Shown: in pieces, positions 25,992-33,968 of the stretch
Numbering within the stretch: the first letter of the stretch is position 1
How the letters are laid out: every line of letters begins with the position of its first letter
DNA from: Streptomyces flavofungini
Lineage (GTDB): Bacteria; Actinomycetota; Actinomycetes; Streptomycetales; Streptomycetaceae
Assembly (NCBI RefSeq): GCF_014650815.1
Contig: NZ_BMVR01000001.1
Location: forward strand, 248,001-312,000
DNA: 64,000 bases
Reading direction: 5' to 3'
The notes under the pieces: generated by a model
The model's database searches: none
What the model saw: the letters and a program-made list of their open reading frames with translations, nothing else
Told to the model about the DNA's origin: nothing
Made by a program: the position numbers and the translations under genes

Positions 25992-27040
25992 TGAACGTAC
26001 GACGCCTCATACCCACCGCCGCCCTCGCGACCGCCACGGTCCTCGGCCTCACGGCCCTGACCGCCTGCTCCCCCGACGCGGCGGACAAGAACAGCGAGGG
26101 CAAGCTGGACGTGGTGGCGTCGTTCTACCCGATGGAGTTCCTGGCCAAGGAGATCGGCGGCGACGACGTCGAGATCACGACGCTGACCGAGCCCGGTCAG
26201 GAGCCGCACGACCTGGAGATCAGCGCCAAGCAGACGGCGCAGCTGGAGAACGCGGACGCCGCGCTCTTCCTGAAGGGGCTGCAGCCCTCCGTGGACGAGG
26301 CCATCGGCCAGTCCGGCATCAAGACCAAGATCGACGCCGCGTCCCTGACCAGCCTGGAGAAGCACGGCAACGAGGTCGGCGGGCACGCCAAGGAGCACGA
26401 CGAGGGCGACGGGCACGGCGAAGAGGGCCACGGGGGCGAGGAGGGCCACGAGGGCGAAGAGGGCCACGAGGGCGAAGAGGGCCACGAAGGCCACAGCCAC
26501 GAGACCCCCGGCGGCAAGGACCCCCACATCTGGCTGGACCCGGTGCGCTACGCCGAGGTCGCCGAGGGCGTCGGCAAGGCCTTCGCGAAGGCCGACCCCG
26601 ACCACAGGGCCACGTACGAGAAGAACACCGCGGCCCTGGTGAAGAAGCTCAAGGGCCTGGACACGGACTTCAAGAACGGCCTGCAGGACCCCGCCGCCAA
26701 GTCGAAGGTCTTCATCACCACGCACGCCGCCTTCGGCTACCTCGCCGAGCGCTACGGCCTCACCGAGGAGGCCATCACCGGCCTGGACCCCGAGGGCGAG
26801 CCGAGCGCGAACCGTGTGAAGGAGCTCCAGCAGATGGCGAAGGCCGACGGCGTCACGACGGTCTTCTACGAGACGTTGGTGAGCGACAAGACCGCCAAGA
26901 CCCTCGCGGACGACGCGGGCCTGAAGACGGCCGTGCTCGACCCGATCGAGGGCATCACGGACAAGTCCAAGGGCGACGACTACATCGAGGTGATGCGGTC
27001 CAACCTCACCGCCCTGCAGCAGGCACTCGGCACCAAGTGA
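25991..27040 (+). CDS. znuA: Zinc ABC transporter, substrate-binding lipoprotein
   Basis: A 349-residue cluster A-1 metal-binding protein. The N-terminus MNVRRLIPTAALATATVLGLTALTAC ends in a lipobox. Metal ligands are expected at EPGQEPHDLEIS, DPHIWLDP, TTHAAFGYLAERYG and LDPIEG. Between the first two is a His/Glu/Gly-rich loop (about residues 135-175) with repeated EEGHEG units, the usual zinc-sensing or loading loop. There is no ribosome site; the ATG may lie at or next to the transcript start (leaderless). Tandem Zur boxes precede it. First gene of znuACB. Confidence 0.94.
   Translation: MNVRRLIPTAALATATVLGLTALTACSPDAADKNSEGKLDVVASFYPMEFLAKEIGGDDVEITTLTEPGQEPHDLEISAKQTAQLENADAALFLKGLQPSVDEAIGQSGIKTKIDAASLTSLEKHGNEVGGHAKEHDEGDGHGEEGHGGEEGHEGEEGHEGEEGHEGHSHETPGGKDPHIWLDPVRYAEVAEGVGKAFAKADPDHRATYEKNTAALVKKLKGLDTDFKNGLQDPAAKSKVFITTHAAFGYLAERYGLTEEAITGLDPEGEPSANRVKELQQMAKADGVTTVFYETLVSDKTAKTLADDAGLKTAVLDPIEGITDKSKGDDYIEVMRSNLTALQQALGTK
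26420..26495 (+). repeat. In-frame repeats encoding the His-rich loop of ZnuA
   Basis: Short direct repeats of GAGGGCCACGAGGGCGAAGA type (18 bp, EEGHEG) occur at least three times in tandem, with degenerate copies on both sides. They build the His/Glu-rich loop. Confidence 0.75.
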
Positions 27041-27072
27041 CCACCGTCAGCCCGTCACGAGAGGCAGCCGCC

Positions 27073-27849
27073 ATGGCCGACGCCAGGACCGAGCCCGTCA
27101 TATCCCTGCGCGCGGTGACGGCGGAGCTGGGCGGCCGCCCGGTGCTCCGCGGCATCGACCTCACCGTGGCGCGCGGTGAGGTGGTCGCGCTGCTCGGCGC
27201 GAACGGCTCCGGCAAGTCCACGGCCGTGCGCACGGTCATCGGGCAGGTCCCGGTCACCGGCGGCGCGGTGGAGATCTTCGGTACGCCGCGGCGGCGCTTT
27301 AGGGACTGGGCGCGGGTGGGCTACGTCCCGCAGCGCACCACGGCCGCGGGCGGCGTCCCGGCGACGGTCACCGAGGTCGTCACGTCCGGGCGGCTCTCGC
27401 GGGCCCGCTTCGGCGTGCTGCGCAAGGCCGACCGCGCGGCGGTGACGGACGCCCTGGAGCAGGTCGGCATGGCGGACCGCGCCAAGGACTCCGTGAGCGC
27501 CCTCTCCGGCGGCCAGCACCAGCGGGTCCTGATCGCCCGCGCCCTGGTCTCCGAGCCCGAACTGCTGATCATGGACGAGCCGATGGCGGGCGTGGACCTG
27601 GCCAGCCAGGAGGTCCTCGCGGCCACCCTGCGCCACCAGGTCGAGCAGGGCGCCTCGGTCCTCCTCGTCCTGCACGAGCTGGGCCCCTTGGAGCCGCTGA
27701 TCGACCGCGCGGTGGTGCTGCGCGACGGCTGCGTGCTGCACGACGGCCCGCCGCCCAAGGCCGTCGGCCAGCACGCGCTGCCCGGCCACGACCACGTCCA
27801 CCCGCACGACGCCGACGCGGCCCCGGTCCGCACCGGCCTGCTCACCTGA
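27073..27849 (+). CDS. znuC: Zinc ABC transporter, ATP-binding protein
   Basis: A 258-residue ATPase. Walker A is LLGANGSGKST, the signature is ALSGGQHQRVLIARAL, Walker B is LLIMDEPMAGVD and the switch His is in VLHELG. The tail is His-rich (GQHALPGHDHVHPHD), which suits a zinc transporter. ATG 27073 follows GAGAGG; a GTG at 27037 overlapping the znuA stop is in frame and possible. Operon position and zinc-type partners support the assignment over manganese. Confidence 0.93.
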   Translation: MADARTEPVISLRAVTAELGGRPVLRGIDLTVARGEVVALLGANGSGKSTAVRTVIGQVPVTGGAVEIFGTPRRRFRDWARVGYVPQRTTAAGGVPATVTEVVTSGRLSRARFGVLRKADRAAVTDALEQVGMADRAKDSVSALSGGQHQRVLIARALVSEPELLIMDEPMAGVDLASQEVLAATLRHQVEQGASVLLVLHELGPLEPLIDRAVVLRDGCVLHDGPPPKAVGQHALPGHDHVHPHDADAAPVRTGLLT

Positions 27850-27858
27850 GGACCGGCG

Positions 27859-28752
27859 ATGGAATTCCTGAACTACGCGTTCATGCAGCGGGCGCTGCTC
27901 GCCGCCGCCCTCGTCGGCGTCACGGCGCCCGCGGTCGGCATCTATCTGGTGCAACGCCGCCAGGCCCTCATGGGTGATGGAATCGGCCATGTCGCGATGA
28001 CGGGTGTCGGCCTCGGCTTCCTGCTCTCCACCTCGCCGGTGTGGATGGCCACGGCGGTCGCGGTGGTCGGAGCTGTCGCGATGGAGCTGATCCGCTGGTA
28101 CGGCAAGACGCGCGGCGACATCGCCCTCGCGATGCTGTTCTACGGCGGTATGGCGGGCGGTGTGATGCTGATCAACATCGCGCCGGGCGGCTCGAACGCC
28201 AACCTGAGCTCCTACCTCTTCGGCTCCCTGTCGACGGTGTCCGACGACGACGTGACGGCGATCTGTCTGCTGGCCGCGTTCGTGGTGCTCGTCACGGTCG
28301 GGCTGCGGCGCCAGTTGTTCGCGGTGAGCCAGGACGAGGAGTTCGCGCGTGTGACGGGTCTGCCGGTGCGGGCCCTGAACCTCCTCACGGCCGTCACGGC
28401 GGCGGTCACGGTCACCGTCGCCATGCGGGTCGTGGGCCTGCTCCTGGTGTCGGCGCTCATGGTGGTGCCGGTCGCGGCGGCGCAGCAGCTCACCCGGAGT
28501 TTCGCGGCGACGTTCGCGATCGCGGTGGCCATCGGCATCTCCGTGACCCTCGGCGGCACGGTCACCTCGTACTACCAGGACGTGCCGCCCGGAGCGACGA
28601 TCGTGCTCCTCACGATCGGGGTGTTCATCGTGCTCACGCTGCTCGCGACGCCGCTGGCCCGCCGGAGGGCACGAGCCTCGGCGGCCCGGGACGCGGCGTG
28701 CACGGCGGACGTGCCCGGTGCGCGGGGCACGGCGGACGAGGTCACTGTCTGA
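27859..28752 (+). CDS. znuB: Zinc ABC transporter, permease
   Basis: A 297-residue membrane protein of the ABC-3 family with about eight helices. It begins MEFLNYAFMQRALLAAALVGVTAPAVGIYLVQRRQALMGDGIGHVA, the usual start of this family. Glycine-rich GGMAGGVMLINIAPGG and LLLVSALMVVPVAAAQQL follow. ATG 27859 is nine bases after the znuC stop. It forms the pore of ZnuACB, with zur 103 bp downstream. Confidence 0.94.
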   Translation: MEFLNYAFMQRALLAAALVGVTAPAVGIYLVQRRQALMGDGIGHVAMTGVGLGFLLSTSPVWMATAVAVVGAVAMELIRWYGKTRGDIALAMLFYGGMAGGVMLINIAPGGSNANLSSYLFGSLSTVSDDDVTAICLLAAFVVLVTVGLRRQLFAVSQDEEFARVTGLPVRALNLLTAVTAAVTVTVAMRVVGLLLVSALMVVPVAAAQQLTRSFAATFAIAVAIGISVTLGGTVTSYYQDVPPGATIVLLTIGVFIVLTLLATPLARRRARASAARDAACTADVPGARGTADEVTV

Positions 28753-28855
28753 GATCACTCTGGTCACCGTCCGGCAGCGACCTGGCACAATGGCCGGGCG
28801 AGAGACGACGCGCTACGAAGTGCGGACGAGTCCTTACGAGTGCTAGGAGGCACCT

Positions 28856-29275
28856 GTGACGACCGCTGCGGGACCCCCCGTACGAGGCCGGTCCACCCGG
28901 CAGCGCGCCGCTGTGGCGGCCGCGCTCGACGAGGTGGACGAGTTCCGCAGTGCGCAGGAGCTCCACGACATGCTCAAGCACCGCGGCGACTCCGTGGGCC
29001 TGACGACCGTCTACCGCACGCTCCAGTCCCTCGCCGACGCCGGCGAGGTCGACGTGCTGCGCACCAACGAGGGCGAGTCGGTCTACCGCCGCTGCTCGAC
29101 CGGCGAGCACCACCACCATCTCGTCTGCCGCGTCTGCGGCAAGGCCGTGGAGGTCGAGGGCCCGGCGGTGGAGACGTGGGCGGAGGCGATCGCCGCGGAG
29201 CACGGGTATGTGAACGTGGCGCACACCGTCGAGATCTTCGGCACCTGTGCGGACTGCGCCAGCAAGAAGCAGTGA
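28856..29275 (+). CDS. zur: Zinc uptake regulator, Fur family
   Basis: A 139-residue repressor. The N-terminal winged helix includes RSAQELHDMLKHRGDSVGLTTVYRTLQSLADAGEVDVL. The dimer domain has the four-His run EHHHHLVCRVCG and a second cysteine pair, CADC, which together form the structural zinc site. In Streptomyces, Zur represses zinc importers and zinc-free ribosomal proteins when zinc is plentiful; the two boxes before znuA fit. GTG 28856 follows AGGAGG. Confidence 0.95.
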   Translation: MTTAAGPPVRGRSTRQRAAVAAALDEVDEFRSAQELHDMLKHRGDSVGLTTVYRTLQSLADAGEVDVLRTNEGESVYRRCSTGEHHHHLVCRVCGKAVEVEGPAVETWAEAIAAEHGYVNVAHTVEIFGTCADCASKKQ

Positions 29276-29286
29276 CGTGCGTACGA

Positions 29287-29320
29287 GGGGCCCGCACCGC
29301 CGACCGGCGGTGCGGGCCCC
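29287..29320. terminator. Bidirectional terminator between zur and uppS
   Basis: A perfect 15-bp stem (GGGGCCCGCACCGCC) with a GACC loop lies between the 3' ends of two convergent genes, 12 bp from the zur stop. TT follows on the plus strand. Confidence 0.85.
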
Positions 29321-29336
29321 TTCGTGTACCCGTCGC

Positions 29337-30164
29337 CTAGCTGTTGGCGATCTGCTCCTCGTTGGGAATCGCACCGCCGAAACGCCGGTCGCGCGAGGCG
29401 TACTCCAGGCAGGCGCGCCACAGGTCGCGGCGGTCGAAGTCGGGCCACAGGACGTCCTGGAAGACCATCTCGGCGTAGCTGGACTGCCAGATCAGGTAGT
29501 TGGACGTGCGCTGCTCGCCGCTGGGGCGCAGGAAGAGGTCCACGTCCGGCATGTCCGGGTAGTACATGTACTTGGCGAAGGTCTTCTCGTTCACCTTGCC
29601 CGGGTCGAGCCTGCCCGCCGCCACGTCCCGCGCGATGGCCTGCGCGGCGTCGGCGATCTCGGCGCGGCCGCCGTAGTTGACGCAGAAGTACAGCGTCATG
29701 GCGTCGTTCTCGACGGTCTGCTCCTGGGCGATCTGGAGCTCCTGGACGACGGACTTCCACATCTTGGGCATGCGGCCCACCCAGCGGATGCGGATGCCCA
29801 GCTCGTTCATCTCGTCGCGCCGCCGCCGGATGACGTCCCGGTTGAAGTTCATGAGGAAGCGGACCTCCTCCGGGGACCGCTTCCAGTTCTCCGTCGAGAA
29901 GGCGTACAGGGAGAGGTTCTTGACGCCCATCTCCAGGCAGCCCTTGAGGACGTCGAGGACGACGCCCTCGCCGACCTTGTGGCCCTCGGTGCGCGGCAGG
30001 CCGCGGTCCTTGGCCCACCGGCCGTTGCCGTCCATGACGACGGCGACGTGCTTGGGGACCAGCTCGCCGGGGATCTTCGGCGGGCGCGCGCCGGAGGGGT
30101 GCGGCTCGGGCGCCTTGTACTCACGGCGGCTCCGTCCCAGGATTCCGCGTCGTGCCACTGCCAT
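29337..30164 (-). CDS. uppS: Isoprenyl transferase (undecaprenyl diphosphate synthase type)
   Basis: A 275-residue cis-prenyltransferase that extends farnesyl diphosphate with isopentenyl diphosphate to make the lipid carrier for cell-wall synthesis. Signatures are [24 protein letters not shown] (catalytic Asp), [29 protein letters not shown] and [25 protein letters not shown]. The basic, Pro-rich N-terminus is a little long. ATG 30164 lies 30 bp after the recO stop on the same strand, so the two are probably co-transcribed. Confidence 0.95.
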   Translation of the reverse strand: MAVARRGILGRSRREYKAPEPHPSGARPPKIPGELVPKHVAVVMDGNGRWAKDRGLPRTEGHKVGEGVVLDVLKGCLEMGVKNLSLYAFSTENWKRSPEEVRFLMNFNRDVIRRRRDEMNELGIRIRWVGRMPKMWKSVVQELQIAQEQTVENDAMTLYFCVNYGGRAEIADAAQAIARDVAAGRLDPGKVNEKTFAKYMYYPDMPDVDLFLRPSGEQRTSNYLIWQSSYAEMVFQDVLWPDFDRRDLWRACLEYASRDRRFGGAIPNEEQIANS

Positions 30165-30193
30165 CGGGGGCTCTCACTCCTAGCTGAGCTCGG

Positions 30194-30943
30194 TCAGTTC
30201 TTCTCTACGTACCGCAGCGACCGCAGGCCGCGCTCCATGTGCCAGTGCAGGTAGGCCGATACGAGCCCGCTGCCCTCGCGGGCGTGCCGGGCCTCGCAGG
30301 AGTCGGCCGTCGCCCAGTCCCCGGTCAGCAGCGCGCCGAGGTGCGTCAGGGTCTCCGCCGACGGCACGACGCTGCCCGGCACCCGGCAGTCGACGCAAAT
30401 CGAGCCGCCCGCGGCGACGGAGAAGAAGCGGTTGGGGCCGGGCAGGCCGCACTTCGCGCAGTCGTTGAACGTGGGGGCGTAGCCGTTCACGGCGAGGGAG
30501 CGGAGCAGGAACGCGTCGAGGACGAGGTGCGGTTCGTGCTCGCCGCGGGCGAGGGTGCGCAGGCCGCCGACGAGCAGCAGATACTGCTGCACGGCGGGTT
30601 CGCCCTCATGATCGGTGAACCGCTCGGCGGTCTCCAGCATGGCCGTCCCGGCGGTGTACCGGGCGTAGTCCGTGACGATTCCGCTACCGTACGGAGCGAT
30701 CGTCTCACTCTGCGTGCACAACGGGAGCCCGCGGCCGACCAGTTCGCCGCCCCGCGCGAAGAACTGCACGTCCACGTGCGAGAAGGGCTCCAGGCGCGCC
30801 CCGAACTTGGACTTCGTCCGCCGCACCCCCCGGGCCACGGCCCGCACGCGTCCGTGCCCGCGCGTGAGCAGCGTGATGATGCGGTCCGCCTCACCCAGCT
30901 TCTGGGTGCGCAGCACCACACCGTCGTCACGGAACAGGCTCAT
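30194..30943 (-). CDS. recO: DNA repair protein RecO
   Basis: A 249-residue recombination mediator that helps load RecA in the RecFOR pathway. The N-terminal OB fold is SLFRDDGVVLRTQKLGEADRIITLLTRGHGRVRAVARGVRR. The zinc finger has CAKCG and CVDC, with PGPNRFFSVAAGG between. Length is normal. It is the first gene of a recO-uppS unit, and the order recO-uppS-zur is conserved in Streptomyces as I recall it. Confidence 0.95.
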   Translation of the reverse strand: MSLFRDDGVVLRTQKLGEADRIITLLTRGHGRVRAVARGVRRTKSKFGARLEPFSHVDVQFFARGGELVGRGLPLCTQSETIAPYGSGIVTDYARYTAGTAMLETAERFTDHEGEPAVQQYLLLVGGLRTLARGEHEPHLVLDAFLLRSLAVNGYAPTFNDCAKCGLPGPNRFFSVAAGGSICVDCRVPGSVVPSAETLTHLGALLTGDWATADSCEARHAREGSGLVSAYLHWHMERGLRSLRYVEKN

Positions 30944-31091
30944 GGGGCCATTCTCGCGTACGGCGCGCCCGCGACGACCCCGGGTTCAGCCCTGAGGGCC
31001 ACGGTTCATCGCGGTCGCCCGCCAGTTTCCTCTGGTTTTCTCCAGCGGGCCGGTAGCGTACGAAGACACCCCTGTCCGCACCGGAGGCCCC

Positions 31092-31442
31092 GTGAGCGCG
31101 CAACCCGACGGCTCGTACGGCCCGCTGATCCCGATGCCCGAGCTGACGCCCGACGCGCTGCGTGCGGCGGTGGCCAAAATCGCGCCCAGCCGCGTCCCGG
31201 CGCTCACCCAGCACCTCTTCGAGGCGACCACGAACGCCCAGCAGACACAGAGCCTCGCCCCTTTGCGGGCGTTCATCCACTCCTGGGCCGTATTCGTGGC
31301 GATCGAGCGGCATCCGCAGCAGGCGGCACGGCTGCGGACGCTGGAGCGCCTGATCGCCGACGGCGAGCAGGACCCGACGGATGCCGTGATGGAGATCCGC
31401 CGGATCCGGGAAGCCGCAGAAGCCGAGGCCGGGCTGCGGTGA
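31092..31442 (+). CDS. DUF6247-like small protein
   Basis: A 116-residue soluble protein, mostly helical, starting MSAQPDGSYGPLIPMPELTPDALRAAVAKIAPSRVP and ending with REAAEAEAGLR. The LIPMPxxTPxALRAAxAxIAPSR start and the IERHPQQAARL block match what I remember of DUF6247. No function is established. The GTG start follows GGAGG. Its stop overlaps the GTG start of a broken second gene, so an ancestral two-gene cassette is likely. Confidence 0.7.
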   Translation: MSAQPDGSYGPLIPMPELTPDALRAAVAKIAPSRVPALTQHLFEATTNAQQTQSLAPLRAFIHSWAVFVAIERHPQQAARLRTLERLIADGEQDPTDAVMEIRRIREAAEAEAGLR

Positions 31443-31698
31443 GCGACTGGACCTGGGGCTGGAACCTGAGCGAGGAATACCTCACCGAAGGCCTACCACC
31501 GGCGTGGTCGCCTAGGTCGAGCGCCTGGTAACCGAACTCGCCGTCCTCGGCCCAGACACCGTCCGGGTCGGCAGGCCGATCGGCCGAGAAGGCGGGCTGC
31601 GCGAGTTCGACATTCTGGGCGGTCGCGGGTTCCTCAGCTTCCTCCCCGTCCCTCGCCACGAGTGCGTCTACGTCTGCGACATCACCTGGTACGGCTGA
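31439..31698 (+). pseudogene. Frameshifted small partner gene of the DUF6247-like gene
   Basis: GTG 31439 (overlapping the previous stop) encodes VSDWTWGWNLSEEYLTEGLPPAWS, then runs out of frame to a stop at 31529-31531. From 31516 the +2 frame continues the protein, VERLVTELAVLGPDTVRVGRPI, through REFDILGGRGFLSFLPVP to VCDITWYG and TGA at 31698. The break lies at 31508-31515, where one base appears lost and a TAG results. Joined, it would be about 86 residues with a compact alpha-then-beta pattern a little like RelE-type proteins. That resemblance is weak. Confidence 0.65.
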
Positions 31699-31713
31699 CC
31701 CTCCCGCAGCGCG

Positions 31714-31929
31714 TCAAGGCACCTCGCCGCGGCTGCGGGCGTTCGCGTACGCCGTCGCCGCGCGCAGCCGCTCCGCGCTCGTCGCCATCCTGAGCGCGTC
31801 CGGAGCACAGTCCCACTCCCGGCCGCCCCCGTACGGCCGCAGTTGTACGTACGGGCCCTCGTGGCCCATCACCCGGCCCACCCGGCCCGACCTGGTGTCC
31901 ACCGCGTACGTGCCGATCGGCAGCCTCAT
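31714..31929 (-). CDS. Small conserved Streptomyces protein
   Basis: A 71-residue protein, MRLPIGTYAVDTRSGRVGRVMGHEGPYVQLRPYGGGREWDC and a helical tail. The beta-rich first half looks like a small barrel (SH3- or KOW-like), and the GREWDC box is typical of short proteins found beside XRE/DUF397 loci. The function is unknown. The start at 31929 is preferred over upstream in-frame starts. It is divergent from the XRE gene that follows. Confidence 0.6.
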   Translation of the reverse strand: MRLPIGTYAVDTRSGRVGRVMGHEGPYVQLRPYGGGREWDCAPDALRMATSAERLRAATAYANARSRGEVP

Positions 31930-32203
31930 GCCGTCACCGCCCCCGGCCGCGCCTGCCCGCAACCGGTCGCTTTCGGCAAAGAATTTCCTGCCCGACCCTG
32001 AGCGGCGCGCAATTCTTCCACTGTTTCCTCCACCTCTTCGAGGCAACCCGCAGAGTGCCGGTGGCCTGCGGCGTTAATCGCCGTCACGTGGCTCCCCTTT
32101 GCCATCGGATTTCACGCTTCACATCTCCACGATGACGCGGCCCGCCTACACTCGGCAGGAGTCTGTCCGCTACAAGTACGCGGCTGAGGAGGGGAGTTCA
32201 TCC

Positions 32204-33046
32204 ATGGCCAAAGGTGTTCATGGATCCCGGCAGGCCGCGTGGGAGTTCTTCGGCGCCGAGCTCAAGCGACGGCGCGAGGAGGCCGCGTTTACGCAGGTCG
32301 AGCTGGGTGCGCGGGTTTTCGTCTCCGGCGGGTACATCGGCCAGTTCGAACAGGCCATTCGTAAGCCGCAGTTGGATGTGGCCCAGCGGATTGACGCGGT
32401 CCTGCAAACCGCGGGCTTTTTCGAGCGAATGTGGCGCAAGCTGATCGACGACAAGCGGTATGCCGACTATTTCGCCGCCGTCGCCGACTTGGAGGCGCTG
32501 GCCACCAAGATCTGCGAGTTCGCGCCGACGGTGATCCCGGGGCTGTTGCAGACCGCCGCCTACGCGAAGGCGGTCACCCTCGCGGCCGACCCGTTCGTCA
32601 GCGACGACTACGTCGAAGACATGGTGTCGGCCCGGCTGGACCGGCAACGCATTCTCGCGGACGCTACGAGGCCCGTGTATTGGGTGATCCTGCACCAGAA
32701 CGTGCTGAGCGTGCCGGTGGGCGGCCCGGCCGCCATGGCGGAGCAACTCGAGCACATCACCGTGCTCGCACGCGCGCGGAAGGTGCTCGTGATGGTGGTG
32801 CCGCGAGTGGAAGGGGCCTGCGCCTCCATGGCAGGGGACCTGCGGCTCATGGAGTTCGACGACGCGCCGCCTACCGCCTATACAGAGACGTCGTTTTGGG
32901 GCGAACTGCTGGACGATCCGGCTGTGGTGAAGCGTGCACAGCGAGCATACGATCTGCTCAGGGGCACTGCGCTGTCGCCGGGGGTGTCCCTCGCCCGGAT
33001 CGAGTCGGCGGCTGAGGACTTCAGACGATGCGCGAGTACGACCTGA
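32204..33046 (+). CDS. XRE helix-turn-helix protein with DUF5753 domain
   Basis: A 280-residue regulator of the large Streptomyces family linked to DUF397 proteins. The helix-turn-helix is FFGAELKRRREEAAFTQVELGARVFVSGGYIGQFEQAIRKP, residues 11-55. The DUF5753 part begins EFAPTVIPGLLQTAAYAKAV and includes RLDRQRIL and VVPRVEGACASMAGDLRLMEF. ATG 32204 sits after GGAGGGGAG. Some members control differentiation or antibiotics. It overlaps the DUF397 gene by 19 bp. Confidence 0.92.
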   Translation: MAKGVHGSRQAAWEFFGAELKRRREEAAFTQVELGARVFVSGGYIGQFEQAIRKPQLDVAQRIDAVLQTAGFFERMWRKLIDDKRYADYFAAVADLEALATKICEFAPTVIPGLLQTAAYAKAVTLAADPFVSDDYVEDMVSARLDRQRILADATRPVYWVILHQNVLSVPVGGPAAMAEQLEHITVLARARKVLVMVVPRVEGACASMAGDLRLMEFDDAPPTAYTETSFWGELLDDPAVVKRAQRAYDLLRGTALSPGVSLARIESAAEDFRRCASTT

Positions 33047-33330
33047 GCAACGCCCGCTGGCGCAAGAGCAGTCACAGCAACGGTGAAGGCGGCAACTGCG
33101 TCGAAGTCGCGCACGATTTCCCAGGCGCCGCCCGCTGGCGCAAGAGCAGCTACAGCGGAGGCAGCGGCGGGGAGGACTGCGTCGAAGTCGCCGACGGGCT
33201 CCCCGGGGTCGTGCCCGTCCGGGACAGCAAGGCGGGTCCCGACGGCGGCCCCGTCGTCCTCATAGGCGCCCCCGCCTGGACCACCTTCCTCACCTCTGTG
33301 TGCGGCGGCGACGCCAGTACGCCCAGGTGA
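33028..33330 (+). CDS. DUF397 protein with duplicated N-terminal module
   Basis: A 100-residue small protein that pairs with the upstream XRE regulator. DUF397 usually occurs once in about 60-80 residues: xWRKSSxSxGxGGxCVEVA followed by VRDSK and a FxxF-like end. Here the first half is doubled: ARWRKSSHSNGEGGNCVEVA then ARWRKSSYSGGSGGEDCVEVA, followed by one PVRDSKAGPDGGPVV and WTTFLTSV tail. In-frame duplication by recombination between the ARWRKSS segments is likely. The 3' end overlaps the convergent membrane-protein gene by 41 bp. Confidence 0.88.
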   Translation: MREYDLSNARWRKSSHSNGEGGNCVEVAHDFPGAARWRKSSYSGGSGGEDCVEVADGLPGVVPVRDSKAGPDGGPVVLIGAPAWTTFLTSVCGGDASTPR

Positions 33331-33889
33331 CCGCCCCCAGCAAGGGCCCCCACAGCAACAGCGGAGCGTAACTCACGTACAGGGCCGCGGCCTGCCACGG
33401 GCCCTGCCGCGTCGGGTAGTCGTCGGAAAGCGGCTCCCCCGTGATCGTCACCCCCGCCGCCTCCGACACGAACGCGCCCGTCCACAGCACCGTGACGAGC
33501 AGGGCGCCGATCGCCGCCGCGACGACCGCCGCCCTCGTCGGCACCCGGCGCCCCCGCAGGAACGGCACCCAGCGCGGGAACACCTCGCCCCACCGCGTGA
33601 CGAGCCCCACCGCCGTGAAGGCGAGCAGCTCGGAGACGAGGGACAGGAACAGCATGTAGGACCATCCCGGCACCCACGCCGGGAGGTCACCCCCCTTCCC
33701 GTGGCTGCTCTCGTCGAGGAACCAGCCCGCGATGCGCCAGATGCCCGAAGGCAGCACGGTCAGCGGGACGGCGAGCGCCGCCAGCCACGCCCACTGGGGG
33801 ACGCCGTCGGCGCGGGCGTGGGCGGCGGCCCAGCAGGAACGCAACCTGCCTGGCGCGGGCGGGAGTTCGGTACGGGTGTCGGTCGTCAT
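33290..33889 (-). CDS. Integral membrane protein, function unknown
   Basis: A 199-residue protein with about four hydrophobic helices: WAWLAALAVPLTVLPSGIWRI, SYMLFLSLVSELLAFTAVGLV, AAVVAAAIGALLVTVLWTGAF and ALYVSYAPLLLWGPLLGAVTWAYW. A polar N-terminus and an Arg-rich C-terminus (RRRRTQR) suggest both ends are cytoplasmic. I do not recognise the family with certainty. ATG 33889 (MTTDTRTELP) is the likely start. Confidence 0.75.
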   Translation of the reverse strand: MTTDTRTELPPAPGRLRSCWAAAHARADGVPQWAWLAALAVPLTVLPSGIWRIAGWFLDESSHGKGGDLPAWVPGWSYMLFLSLVSELLAFTAVGLVTRWGEVFPRWVPFLRGRRVPTRAAVVAAAIGALLVTVLWTGAFVSEAAGVTITGEPLSDDYPTRQGPWQAAALYVSYAPLLLWGPLLGAVTWAYWRRRRTQR

Positions 33890-33968
33890 GCGACCAGCCT
33901 CGCGATCACGCCCCACCCCCGGATCGCCCACCGGGACGAAGCGCCTCCGCCGCGCGGCGGACCGGGGA

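Noticed and set aside
31439..31531. A genuine 30-residue protein
   Set aside because: The protein pattern continues in another frame to 31698, so a frameshifted gene explains it better.
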